This document shows, in pieces, positions 1-7,479 of a DNA stretch of 43,419 bases. The DNA is taken from positions 1 through 43,419 of the forward strand of contig JAEULH010000013.1 of NCBI GenBank assembly GCA_016793925.1, read 5' to 3'. Position numbers and translations under genes: made by a program. The DNA comes from Rhodospirillales bacterium (GTDB lineage Bacteria; Pseudomonadota; Alphaproteobacteria; Rhodospirillales; Defluviicoccaceae). Below the pieces are notes generated by a model. The model did not search any database, was not told the origin of the DNA, and saw only the letters and a list, made by a program, of their open reading frames with translations. Within the stretch, counting starts at the first letter, position 1, and each line of letters begins with the position of its first letter.

Positions 1-188
1 CCCAGCGCCTCAACACCGAGATGCCGGCCAATGAATATGCTGACTGCGAAGTTGATGGCCGCTGCGGCGCCCTGATCGGCGATGCTGGCCATTCCGCGGC
101 TGCTCATCGACGCGAGCTTCCTGACACGGATGTTCTTCACCTTGGCAACCTCGATGTTCGCTGAGAATGCACCGGATGTGCAGGACAT
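1..188 (-). CDS. Polysaccharide flippase (Wzx-like), N-terminal part only
   Basis: An open minus-strand frame runs off the left edge of the window. From the ATG at 188 it reads about 62 residues. A basic N-terminus is followed by a segment with ADQGAAAAINFAVSIF and then IGRHLGVEALG. This matches the first membrane helix and the GxxxLG-type turn seen at the start of MATE/MVF-type polysaccharide (Wzx/RfbX-like) transporters. A later in-frame ATG at 107 (MSSRGMASIADQ) is an equally plausible start, because the residues before it look unlike a protein N-terminus. The neighbour is a divergently transcribed methyltransferase, which fits a surface-glycan locus. Only the first helix is visible, so the family call is tentative. 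Confidence 0.45.
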   Translation of the reverse strand, partial: MSCTSGAFSANIEVAKVKNIRVRKLASMSSRGMASIADQGAAAAINFAVSIFIGRHLGVEAL

Positions 189-347
189 TGCGTTTTCATC
201 TGCTCGCGGGTCATGGCCATTACTTCGCGCCAAGCGCCGCGGATGCCGACGAAAACCGTTGCGAGCCTGCAGTTGCAGCGAGGATCTAACCGCGCTAAAA
301 GCCTTTGTCGACTTCAATCGCCGTCGGCGCAATCTCACCGGTGCGAC

Positions 348-1172
348 ATGGACATGGATCCCAAGCCCGTCGAGTTGAACATCGACCGGGTCAGCCGCGG
401 CGAAAACCCGGTGCGGTTCGACCTGCTGGACCGCGCGTTGCCGTTTCGCAACTATCACGAATCCCTGCTCGACCTGATCGCGCGGTCGGGGGCGATCGAC
501 ATCTGCGACGTCGGTGGCGGCGCCAATCCCGAACTGTCACCTGCGGAGGTTGCCGCGAAGGGGCTCCGATACACCGTGGTGGATATCTCGGCCACGGAGC
601 TCGCGAAGGCCGATCCGAGCTATACGACCCTTGTCGCAGACATCGCCGGCAGCGAGGTGATCAGCAACGAGGCCTTCGATCTGGTCTTCAGCCGAATGCT
701 GGCGGAGCACGTCACCGACGGCGAGGCCTTCCACCGCAACGTCTTCAAGATGTTACGGCCCAACGGGATCGCCTTTCATTTCTTTCCGACCCTCTACGCC
801 CTGCCCTTCGTGTTGAACAAGCTAGTTCCGGAAGATCTCGGCACGCGAGTCTTGACGGTCTTCGACCGCAATCGCGATCTGGAGGGGCATCAGGTCAAGT
901 TTCCTGCCCATTACAGTTGGTGCAAGGGGCCGACCCCGCAGCAGATCCGGCGTTTCGAGTCGCTCGGCTTCGAGGTGCTGGATTACGTCGGCTTCTTTGG
1001 CCACAACGGCTACTACCGTCGGATTCCCCCCCTCCTCTATACGCATCAGAGGATCAGCGCCTTCTTGCTGCGTCGCGGGGTGTCGTGGCAGACCAGCTAT
1101 GCCTACCTCGTCCTCCGCAAGCCGGCAGAGCCTCGGCGCAAGGAGGATGCGGCCGGCGCCGCCGCGACCTGA
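348..1172 (+). CDS. SAM-dependent class I methyltransferase
   Basis: The protein has 274 residues if it starts at the ATG at 348 (MDMDPKPVEL). Reading upstream adds low-quality sequence, so this start is preferred; ATG 354 is also possible. It has a Rossmann-type SAM-binding region: motif I is DVGGGANPEL, followed by an acidic strand end (VVDIS) and a FDLVFSRMLAEHV stretch like motif IV of Methyltransf_11/23 proteins, then the post-motif MLRPNGIAFHFFPT. The C-terminal part (about residues 160-270) carries Tyr/Phe-rich segments typical of glycan or lipid methyltransferases. Its divergent neighbour looks like a polysaccharide flippase, so a sugar or lipid-linked substrate is a reasonable guess. 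The substrate cannot be read from the sequence. Confidence 0.75.
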   Translation: MDMDPKPVELNIDRVSRGENPVRFDLLDRALPFRNYHESLLDLIARSGAIDICDVGGGANPELSPAEVAAKGLRYTVVDISATELAKADPSYTTLVADIAGSEVISNEAFDLVFSRMLAEHVTDGEAFHRNVFKMLRPNGIAFHFFPTLYALPFVLNKLVPEDLGTRVLTVFDRNRDLEGHQVKFPAHYSWCKGPTPQQIRRFESLGFEVLDYVGFFGHNGYYRRIPPLLYTHQRISAFLLRRGVSWQTSYAYLVLRKPAEPRRKEDAAGAAAT

Positions 1173-1173
1173 T

Positions 1174-1189
1174 TCGGCGAATTCGCCGA
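1174..1189. terminator. Palindrome just after the methyltransferase stop
   Basis: The 16-base perfect palindrome TCGGCGAATTCGCCGA lies directly after the methyltransferase stop codon and can fold as a 6-bp GC-rich stem with an AATT loop. No T-run follows, so a terminator role is only suggested by position. Confidence 0.3.
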
Positions 1190-1356
1190 GCGCGGACGGC
1201 TTGGCCATCCGCTTCCGTAACAGCCCGTCCTTCGCTATCCCAAGAGAGACACCTCGGCCTCAACCCGGTCGGTCGGTCGCCCCGACCGCCGCGCGGCTTT
1301 TGCCCGTCTCACAGGGACAAATCGCGACCGACGCTTCGGACCGGACAGGGAGGCGA

Positions 1357-1434
1357 TGGGGCGAGAGATGGGATTCGAACCCACGACCCCCTGGACCACA
1401 ACCAGGTGCTCTAACCGACTGAGCTACTCCCGCC
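1357..1434 (-). tRNA. tRNA-His (anticodon GTG)
   Basis: Read on the minus strand, the cloverleaf is complete. The acceptor stem GCGGGAG pairs with CTCTCGC (one G-U). The D-arm is TAGCTCAGTCGGTTAGAGC. The anticodon stem CCTGG/CCAGG encloses loop TTGTGGT with anticodon GTG (plus-strand 1397-1399). The T-arm contains the canonical TTCGAAT. The 3' CCA is encoded (1357-1359). The base before the acceptor stem (1434) is G and the discriminator (1360) is C, giving the G-1:C73 pair that identifies tRNA-His. The gene stands alone between the methyltransferase and the IclR gene. Confidence 0.97.
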
Positions 1435-1603
1435 GCCGCGGCTGTCGATGTAATCCCGCCCCGGATCCCGGTCAAGCACGCCGACCCTACTGACCCCACC
1501 CCTGATCTCCGCAGCGCGCCTCGGAGACGTGTCACGGCCGTGACCTCGGGCGGGAACCGCCAGCACGGTCGTCGAAAATCGAAAATATTCTTGAACTGCG
1601 TTC

Positions 1604-1618
1604 CATAATAGAATTATG
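1604..1618. promoter_or_regulatory. Candidate IclR operator and promoter
   Basis: The inverted repeat CATAAT-aga-ATTATG (perfect 6-base arms) sits 20 bases before the IclR start, inside an AT-rich patch in otherwise GC-rich DNA. A possible -35 TTGAAC lies at 1591-1596 and is 17 bases from TTATGT. IclR regulators often bind short palindromes over their own promoter, so this is a candidate autoregulatory site. No binding evidence exists here. Confidence 0.4.
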
Positions 1619-1638
1619 TTTTGTCATTGGAGGGTGGC

Positions 1639-2469
1639 ATGACGGGTTCCCTGCTTGACCGGGCGCTGGGCGCGCTGGAGTACCTGTCCCGCTTCGAGCG
1701 GGGGGCTCCGCTGCAGGCCGTCGCGGACGATCTCGGCATGCCCAAGAGCGGCGCGCATCGCCTGCTTAACGACCTGGTTCGTCTCGGTTACGTCCATCAG
1801 GATCAGGCGGCGGGACGCTACCGGCTGACCGCGAGGCTGTTGTCGATCGCGTTCCGGCACCTCACCGCAACGGGCATTGTCGACGCGGCGCAACCGGCAT
1901 TGGACCGGCTGGCACGTCGCAGCGGCGAACTCGTCCGGCTCAGTGTCACCGACGGCGATCGACAGACCTGGGTGGCGAAGGCCCAGGGCGCTCGCCCCGG
2001 TCTGATCTTCGACCCGCAGATGGGAGACGCCGCCCAGCTCTCGTGCATGGCAACCGGTCACGCCTGGCTCGCCTGCCTCAGCAACGAAGAGGCGATGCGC
2101 CTGGTCTCCGCCCAGGGGTTCGGAAGCGCCGACGCGTTCGGGCCCAGCGCTCCGCAAACCGTCGGCGATCTTCTCGAAGCGCTGGAGCGGGCCCGCTCCC
2201 TCGGCTACGCGACGGTTGTCGACAGTTCCGCCCCCGGCACGTCAGCGCTGGCGGCGGCGATCCGCCACCCGGTGACAGGCGCGGTGCTCGGTACGGTCAG
2301 CGTCGGCGGCCCGTCTGTCCGGCTCACGCCGCACAGGATCGAGGCGCTCGCCCCTGCGGTCAAAGAGACGGCCGGCGAACTGGCCGAATGTCGCGCGGCG
2401 TCGGGATACCTCATGTCCCAGGTCGAAGCCGCCGCGCCGCTCCGACTTCAGCGAGGAGAGGGTGGATGA
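1639..2469 (+). CDS. IclR-family transcriptional regulator
   Basis: The protein has 276 residues starting at ATG 1639, behind the ribosome site GGAGGG at 1628-1633. The N-terminal winged helix-turn-helix (about residues 5-65) has the IclR pattern: short allele-like segment, LQAVADDLGMPKSGAHRLLN recognition region, then the wing GYVHQD..GRYRLT. The C-terminal effector domain (about 75-255) is typical of the family, including the conserved SAxAxGxA-like block seen here as QLSCMATGHAWLA and the late PGTSALAAAIRHPVTG block. The stop overlaps the next start (ATGA at 2466-2469), so it is co-transcribed with an acyl-CoA dehydrogenase and a CoA-transferase. IclR members commonly control aromatic or quinate-type catabolism; the ligand here is unknown. 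Confidence 0.9.
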   Translation: MTGSLLDRALGALEYLSRFERGAPLQAVADDLGMPKSGAHRLLNDLVRLGYVHQDQAAGRYRLTARLLSIAFRHLTATGIVDAAQPALDRLARRSGELVRLSVTDGDRQTWVAKAQGARPGLIFDPQMGDAAQLSCMATGHAWLACLSNEEAMRLVSAQGFGSADAFGPSAPQTVGDLLEALERARSLGYATVVDSSAPGTSALAAAIRHPVTGAVLGTVSVGGPSVRLTPHRIEALAPAVKETAGELAECRAASGYLMSQVEAAAPLRLQRGEGG

Positions 2470-3641
2470 ACTTCGAGCTTTCCCACGAGCAGCGCCTGCT
2501 GGTCGACACGGTTCACGGCTTTATCCGGTCGGAACTGAAACCGCTCGAGGACGAGGTGGAGGAGACCGGTGAGCTCGCGCCCGAAAAGGCCAGAGCCATT
2601 TTCGAAAAGTCGCGCGACCTCGGCCTTTACGCCATGAACATCCCGGAGGCGTACGGCGGCGGCGGCCTCAGCGCCGTCGACACGATGCTGGTCGAGGAGC
2701 AATTCGGCCACACGACCGACATCCTGATCCGCAGGGCGTTCGGCAATGTCTACGAGGTGCTGTTGTCCTGCAAGGGTGAGCAGCTCGAGCGGTGGCTGCT
2801 GCCCTGCGTGCGCGGCGAACGCACCTGCTCCATCGCGTTCACCGAACCCGGAGCGGGATCGGACGCGGCGGGCATCAGAACCCGCGCGCGCCGCGCCGGC
2901 GACGGGTGGCGGCTCAGCGGGACGAAGCACTTCATTTCCGACGGCTTCTTCTCCGACTTTTTCGTCGTCACCGCAGTCACCGACCCCGACGCCGGGCACC
3001 GCGGCATCTCGCTCTTCCTCGTCGACAAGGCGGCGCCGGGCGTGGCGGTCGGCCGCGACCAGAAAATGATGGGCCTCAGGGGCACCAGTCACGTCGAATT
3101 GTCGTTCGACGATGTCGAATTGACGCCGGCGCACCTGCTCGGCGAGGAAGGACAGGGACTGAAACTCGCCCTGAACGTCCTGGGTCGCGTCCGCCTGGCG
3201 CAGGTGGGCGCGCGCTCCATCGGCAAGGCTACGAAGATCCTGAACCTGACAGTGGAATACGCCGCCGAACGCCGGCAGTTCGGGCGGCCGATCGGCGAAT
3301 TCCAGATGGTCCAGCAGATGTTGGCGGACAGCGCCATCGAGATCAACGCGGCGCGCCTGGCGCTTCTTCAGGCAGCCTGGGAAATCGATCAGGGCTTCGG
3401 CCCCCGGACCAGGATCTCCATGGTCAAGGTGCAGGCCTCCGAGACCCTCGGGCGGGTCGCCGACCGCGCCGTGCAGATTTTCGGCGGCATGGGCTATTGC
3501 AAGGAGCTGCCGATCGAACGGTACTATCGGGACGCCCGCATATACCGCATCTTCGACGGCGCCTCCGAAATCCATCGCAACGTCATCGCCCGCGACCTGC
3601 TGAAGGGAAACTGCACGGTGTTCGACATGGCGGCCGCGTGA
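2466..3641 (+). CDS. Acyl-CoA dehydrogenase family flavoprotein
   Basis: The 391-residue protein has the standard length and three-domain order of the family: N-terminal helices (1-115), middle beta domain with the flavin motif FTEPGAGSDAAG, and C-terminal helices with the RRQFGRPIGEFQ and QIFGGMGYCKE blocks. It would oxidise or reduce a CoA thioester at the alpha-beta carbons using FAD and an electron-transfer flavoprotein. Most short- and medium-chain members have a catalytic Glu before Gly-Thr near the C-terminus; this protein reads RIFDGASEIHR, placing Asp364 at that position. That is unusual and may change substrate or direction. The start overlaps the IclR stop, and a CoA-transferase follows 109 bases on, so the substrate is probably activated by that neighbour. 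Confidence 0.9.
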   Translation: MNFELSHEQRLLVDTVHGFIRSELKPLEDEVEETGELAPEKARAIFEKSRDLGLYAMNIPEAYGGGGLSAVDTMLVEEQFGHTTDILIRRAFGNVYEVLLSCKGEQLERWLLPCVRGERTCSIAFTEPGAGSDAAGIRTRARRAGDGWRLSGTKHFISDGFFSDFFVVTAVTDPDAGHRGISLFLVDKAAPGVAVGRDQKMMGLRGTSHVELSFDDVELTPAHLLGEEGQGLKLALNVLGRVRLAQVGARSIGKATKILNLTVEYAAERRQFGRPIGEFQMVQQMLADSAIEINAARLALLQAAWEIDQGFGPRTRISMVKVQASETLGRVADRAVQIFGGMGYCKELPIERYYRDARIYRIFDGASEIHRNVIARDLLKGNCTVFDMAAA

Positions 3642-3750
3642 TGTCGTGGAGGTTCCGACTGCGACGCGGCGTCACCGCCACGCCATTTCGAGAACGCGCT
3701 TGAGGCCGCCCCCTCGCGCCGCCCGCCTTTTGCCAAAGGAGCTGTGACCC

Positions 3751-5025
3751 ATGGCCACGCAACCTGACGCTCGACCTCTGCCTCTGGCCGGGATTCGCGT
3801 AATCGACTACAGCCACTTCCTCGCCGGCCCGCATCTGTCGCGTTGCCTCGCGGCGATGGGCGCGGACGTGATCAAGGTCGAACGACTGACCGCCGGCGAC
3901 GCCGGACGCGCGCATCCGTATTTCATCGCCGGTCAGAGCGGCTACTTCCTGCAGCAGAACATGGGCAAGAGGGGCCTTTGCATCAATCTGAAGGATCCCC
4001 GCGGCCTCGAGATGATGCATAAGCTCGTTGAAACCGCCGACGTCTTCGTCGAGAACTATCGGCCGGGAGCGCTCGACAAACTGGGTCTGGGATACAAGCA
4101 ACTGTCGGAACTCAACCCCAGGCTCGTCTACTGCTCGGTCTCCGCCAATGGCCACACCGGCCCCGACACGGCGGAGGCGGGCTTCGGCCTGCTCGCAGAG
4201 GCCAAGAGCGGCGCGATGGCCATGGTCGGAGTTCCGGGCGAGGCGCCGCCGCTGTTTCGCCTCGCGCTGGCCGACATGTACACCGGGACCCATGGCGTCG
4301 CGGCGGTATGCGCCGCGCTGGTGGGGCGGACGGCGTCGGGCCGCGGCCGGCATATCGACATGGCGCTGTACGACTGCATGGTCTCGATGCACGAGTACGC
4401 CGTGCAGTGCTACACACTCTCCGGTGGCCGGGAGATCCCTGTGCAGACGGGTCATGACCTGCCGGAATCCACGCTCTACGGGGTGTTCGCCGGGCGCGAC
4501 GGCTACCTTGTCATCGCGGCCCAGGTCGATGGCGCCTGGAAGCGCCTGGCGCAGCTGATCGGCGGCGACGAGCTCGCCGCGGACACCCGGTTCCACTCTC
4601 CGTCCGGGCGCAATCAGCATCGCCAGGAGATCCTTGCCACGGTGCGTGCCTGGATCATGGCGCAACCGTCGGTGAGAGACTGCATCGAGGCGTTGAATGC
4701 CGCGCAGGTGCCGTGCGCCAAGGTGCAGACCATCGACGAGGTGCTGGCCGACCCCCAGATCCAGGCGCGCGGCATGATCGTGGAGCAGGATCATCCGGTG
4801 CTGGGCCGCATCAGAATGCCGAACCTGCCCTTCCGCTTCTCCGACTGCGATACCTCCCCGCGGAGCGTCGCGCCGCTGATGGGGCAGCACAACCGCTCCG
4901 TCGCGCGCGGGCTCGGCTATGCGCCGGAGCAAATCGACGCCCTGATGCGTGACGGCGTTCTCTACGCAGAACCCGCCGTCAGCGCGCTGAGCGACGCTGG
5001 TGAAGGCGAGCGGATGCATGACTGA
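3751..5025 (+). CDS. CaiB/BaiF family III CoA-transferase
   Basis: The 424-residue protein begins with the family signature LAGIRVIDYSHFLAGPHLSR and continues with LAAMGADVIKVE, an FVENYRPGALDKLGLGY block and the LADMYTGTHG segment. Asp175 in that segment fits the nucleophilic Asp of formyl-CoA transferase-type enzymes. These enzymes move CoA from a donor thioester to a free acid. A clear AAGGAG site lies 9 bases before ATG 3751. The gene follows an acyl-CoA dehydrogenase and its last 8 bases overlap the start of an AroE-type gene. That linkage suggests the acceptor acid could be an alicyclic acid such as shikimate or a derivative; this is inference. A CaiB/CaiA-like transferase-dehydrogenase pair is the closest known logic. 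Confidence 0.92.
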   Translation: MATQPDARPLPLAGIRVIDYSHFLAGPHLSRCLAAMGADVIKVERLTAGDAGRAHPYFIAGQSGYFLQQNMGKRGLCINLKDPRGLEMMHKLVETADVFVENYRPGALDKLGLGYKQLSELNPRLVYCSVSANGHTGPDTAEAGFGLLAEAKSGAMAMVGVPGEAPPLFRLALADMYTGTHGVAAVCAALVGRTASGRGRHIDMALYDCMVSMHEYAVQCYTLSGGREIPVQTGHDLPESTLYGVFAGRDGYLVIAAQVDGAWKRLAQLIGGDELAADTRFHSPSGRNQHRQEILATVRAWIMAQPSVRDCIEALNAAQVPCAKVQTIDEVLADPQIQARGMIVEQDHPVLGRIRMPNLPFRFSDCDTSPRSVAPLMGQHNRSVARGLGYAPEQIDALMRDGVLYAEPAVSALSDAGEGERMHD

Positions 5026-5848
5026 CTCCTATGCCGTGATCGGCAACCCGATCCGCCACACGAAATCCCCGCTGATCCACACCACCTTCGCGCGGCAGAC
5101 AGGCCAGGACATCGACTACGGCTCGCTGGAGGCGCCGCTCGGCGGCTTCGCCGCCGTCGTCGATCGCTTCCGCGCCGGCGGCGGCTGCGGCCTGAATATC
5201 ACCGCGCCGTTCAAGCTGGACGCGTTCGCGTACGCGACGGAGCTTAAGGAAGCCGCCCGCCGCGCGGGCGCCGTCAACGCGATGAAATTCGAAGGCGATC
5301 ACGTCATCGCCGACAACTTCGACGGTATCGGGTTGGTAAACGACATTCAGCGCAACCTCGAATGGCCGATCAAAGGCCGGCGCGTTCTCCTGCTCGGCGC
5401 CGGCGGCGCGGCCCACGGCGCCCTGTTGCCGATTCTCGAGCAGCAACCGGCCGAGGTCGTGATCGTCAATCGCACGGTTCGCCGGGCGGAAGAAATGCGC
5501 GACCAGATTGCGACCCGCGGCACCCTTCTCGCCACCGGCTTCGCAGAGTTGCCCCACGCGCACCCCGGCCCCTTCGACCTCGTCATCAACGCCACTTCGG
5601 CCAGTCAGCAGGACGAACTGCCGCCCATCGACACGGGCGTCTTCGCTGCAACAACGCTCGCCTACGAGATGGTGTACGGCAAAGGCCTGACCCCTTTTCT
5701 GCGCCTGGCGAAAAGCGCCGGTGCGCCGCGCCTCGCCGACGGCGTCGGCATGCTTGTGGAACAGGCGGCCGAGGCATTCCTCTGGTGGCGGGGGGTCAGG
5801 CCGCACACGCGCCCGCTGATCGAGCACCTGACCGTGCCCCTGGCCTGA
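5018..5848 (+). CDS. Shikimate dehydrogenase-type protein (AroE family, copy 1)
   Basis: The protein has 276 residues starting at ATG 5018, inside the end of the CoA-transferase gene. The N-terminal substrate domain has HTKSPLIHTTF, NITAPFKL with Lys66, and DNFDGIG with Asp102, matching the conserved Lys/Asp pair of shikimate dehydrogenases. The C-terminal NAD(P) domain has the glycine loop LLGAGGAAHGA followed by VIVNRTVRRAEEM; the NRT stretch resembles NADP-preferring AroE. It would interconvert 3-dehydroshikimate and shikimate (or dehydroquinate and quinate). Its place in an IclR-controlled operon with CoA-ester enzymes suggests a catabolic rather than biosynthetic role. A second AroE paralogue lies at 7480-8331, so I do not assign aroE to either. 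Confidence 0.88.
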   Translation: MTDSYAVIGNPIRHTKSPLIHTTFARQTGQDIDYGSLEAPLGGFAAVVDRFRAGGGCGLNITAPFKLDAFAYATELKEAARRAGAVNAMKFEGDHVIADNFDGIGLVNDIQRNLEWPIKGRRVLLLGAGGAAHGALLPILEQQPAEVVIVNRTVRRAEEMRDQIATRGTLLATGFAELPHAHPGPFDLVINATSASQQDELPPIDTGVFAATTLAYEMVYGKGLTPFLRLAKSAGAPRLADGVGMLVEQAAEAFLWWRGVRPHTRPLIEHLTVPLA

Positions 5849-5858
5849 TCCGCCCCCT

Positions 5859-5878
5859 CCCGGCGCCCACGCGCCGGG
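5859..5878. terminator. GC-rich hairpin after the AroE-type gene
   Basis: CCCGGCGC (5859-5866) and GCGCCGGG (5871-5878) form a perfect 8-bp stem around a CCAC loop, 10 bases after the stop codon. It lacks a T-run. Its position at the operon end supports a terminator or processing hairpin. Confidence 0.45.
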
Positions 5879-6191
5879 GACGTAGGCCAAACCGAAGCGC
5901 GCCGCCGCACCCGGGGCTCCAACGGAAATTTTGACCGCAAGGCGCGATTATCGCCGGCCGTCGATCAGCGTTTCGCAGGCTGCCCCTCCACAACAGCCGC
6001 CCAGCGCCAGGCGATCGTTAGGGACGGGGTCTGCGGCGCTCTTGCCATTGCAAGCGACCCCGAATGTTGCACTGCAGCAACAGACGCGCGCGCCGACGCG
6101 GGCACGGGTTGCGAGCTGCGTTCGCCGCCACCCATGTTGCGGCAAGGAAACGTCCGGAGTGGTTGAAGTCTCATTCAAGTAGGAGATGGAG
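5879..6191. other. Intergenic stretch before the DUF1127 gene, with an inverted repeat
   Basis: No convincing gene is seen here. An inverted repeat TGTTGC-ACTGCA-GCAACA lies at 6065-6082, about 110 bases before the next start, and could be an operator. The ribosome site AGGAG is at 6181-6185. Confidence 0.4.
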
Positions 6192-6422
6192 ATGGTTTCC
6201 ACAGCACAGACCGTTCACCCTCCGGTTCGACATCTCACGTCCGGCCGAATCAGGGCGATCGCCGGAAATATCATGAGCTTTTTTGACTCCGTCGGCCGCA
6301 TCCGCAAGGCGGCGGAAGAATACCAGAGGCTGAGTCTGCTTTCCGACGAACAGCTCGCAGCCCGGGGCTTGTCCCGAGAAACGCTGCCGCAGCAGGCGTT
6401 CAGGGACTACCTGATTCTCTGA
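6192..6422 (+). CDS. Small DUF1127 (YjiS-like) protein
   Basis: The 76-residue protein ends in a DUF1127-type module: FFDSVGRIRKAAEEYQRL, then LLSDEQLAARGLSRETLPQ. The Leu-x-x-Leu-Ser-Asp-x-x-Leu-x-x-x-Gly-Leu-x-Arg pattern is the family hallmark. The ATG at 6186 touches the AGGAG site, so the ATG at 6192, six bases downstream, is the better start. Small alphaproteobacterial DUF1127 proteins have been linked to RNA turnover and phosphate or carbon responses; the role of this copy is not known. It is monocistronic, faces an AEC transporter and shares a strong terminator hairpin with it. Confidence 0.7.
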   Translation: MVSTAQTVHPPVRHLTSGRIRAIAGNIMSFFDSVGRIRKAAEEYQRLSLLSDEQLAARGLSRETLPQQAFRDYLIL

Positions 6423-6438
6423 CATCCGCCACAACATG

Positions 6439-6477
6439 CCGACCTGTCTGTGCGGCCTTGCCGCCCAGGCAGGTCGG
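6439..6477. terminator. Bidirectional terminator hairpin between convergent genes
   Basis: CCGACCTGTCTG (6439-6450) pairs with CAGGCAGGTCGG (6466-6477), 12 bp with one G-U. A second stem, GCGGC-ctt-GCCGC, is nested at 6452-6464. It lies between the stop of the DUF1127 gene (6422, plus) and the stop of the AEC carrier (6483, minus), where a shared terminator is expected. Confidence 0.6.
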
Positions 6478-6482
6478 TCCAG

Positions 6483-7433
6483 CTACCAGCCCCAGCGACC
6501 GGGCTGTTCCAGGATAAACAGCCAAAGCGAAATCGTCGCCACCGCCAGAACGGTCCCGACAAGGATCGAGTTGGCGGCGACGTCGGTCGCCCGCTGGTAG
6601 AAGGTGGCAAAGAGGTAAACGTTGAGGCCCGGCGGTATCGCCGCCATCAGCACGGCGACCCGGGTCAGCTCCCAGGAAAGCCCGAAGACGAACACCGCCA
6701 ACAGCAGCGCGATCAGCGGGTGCAGCAAGAGCTTCAACAGTGCGGCAACGACGGCCAGTCCGTAGCTTTCCCGAAGCTTGTACTGGTTCAGGGCGCCGCC
6801 GAGGCCGAATAGCGCCGCGGGCAGGACGGCCTTGGTCATCATCTCGGTTGCGCTATCGATCACCCCGGGCAGATCGATGCCCAACAGGTTTGCGCTCAGC
6901 CCCAACGCGATGCCGATCAGCAACGGATTGGCGGCGATGCGTTGTCCGGCCTGCAACAAGGCGCGGCCGATCGGTTCGCCGTCGCGTCGCGCCAGTTCCA
7001 TGGCGATCATGCCGGAGCTCATGAGAAGCGGCGCATGCAGACCGATGATCGCATAGATCTGCGGCAAGGCCGCGTCGCCGTACGCCCTCTGCACGATTGG
7101 CAGGCCGATCAGAACCGTGTTCGTAAAGTAGGCCGAAAATCCGACAACGACGGATTCGCCCGGGCTGCGCGCGAAGCCGTAGCGCGCCGTGACGGCGCCG
7201 ACGGCGAAGGCGGCCACGGCGCCGACATAGAACGACACCAAAAAGCCGGGGTTGAACGCCGTGCTGAAGTTCACGGTCAACATCGCCCGGAACAGCAGAC
7301 AGGGCACGGCGAAGTTGGTCGCGAAACTGACCAGGCCGCCGACGGCGGCTGCCGGGAACAGGTTGACGCGAACGCTCAGGAAGCCGACGCCGATGAGGAG
7401 GAAAACGGGGCCGACGACGTCGAGGATCATCAT
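6483..7433 (-). CDS. AEC (auxin efflux carrier-like) family transporter, intact
   Basis: The 316-residue protein has about ten membrane helices, the normal length for bacterial AEC proteins. It opens with a GPVFLLIGVGFLSVR helix and has central FTNTVLIGLPIVQRAYG and C-terminal AAIPPGLNVYLFATFYQ segments, the conserved broken-helix regions of this family. Bacterial members carry malate, malonate or other organic anions. It starts 47 bases after the stop of an AroE-type gene on the same strand and is probably the last gene of the tctC'-tctA'-aroE-like operon. With the Tct system broken, it may be the working organic-acid transporter here; this is inference. Confidence 0.88.
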   Translation of the reverse strand: MMILDVVGPVFLLIGVGFLSVRVNLFPAAAVGGLVSFATNFAVPCLLFRAMLTVNFSTAFNPGFLVSFYVGAVAAFAVGAVTARYGFARSPGESVVVGFSAYFTNTVLIGLPIVQRAYGDAALPQIYAIIGLHAPLLMSSGMIAMELARRDGEPIGRALLQAGQRIAANPLLIGIALGLSANLLGIDLPGVIDSATEMMTKAVLPAALFGLGGALNQYKLRESYGLAVVAALLKLLLHPLIALLLAVFVFGLSWELTRVAVLMAAIPPGLNVYLFATFYQRATDVAANSILVGTVLAVATISLWLFILEQPGRWGW

Positions 7434-7479
7434 CGCGGCGGCGTCGCCGTTCCGTCAGCCCGCCCCGGCCCCCATCCCG

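Noticed and set aside
1260-1535. Minus-strand frame covering the tRNA-His gene
   Set aside because: It reads straight through a complete tRNA cloverleaf and has no protein features.
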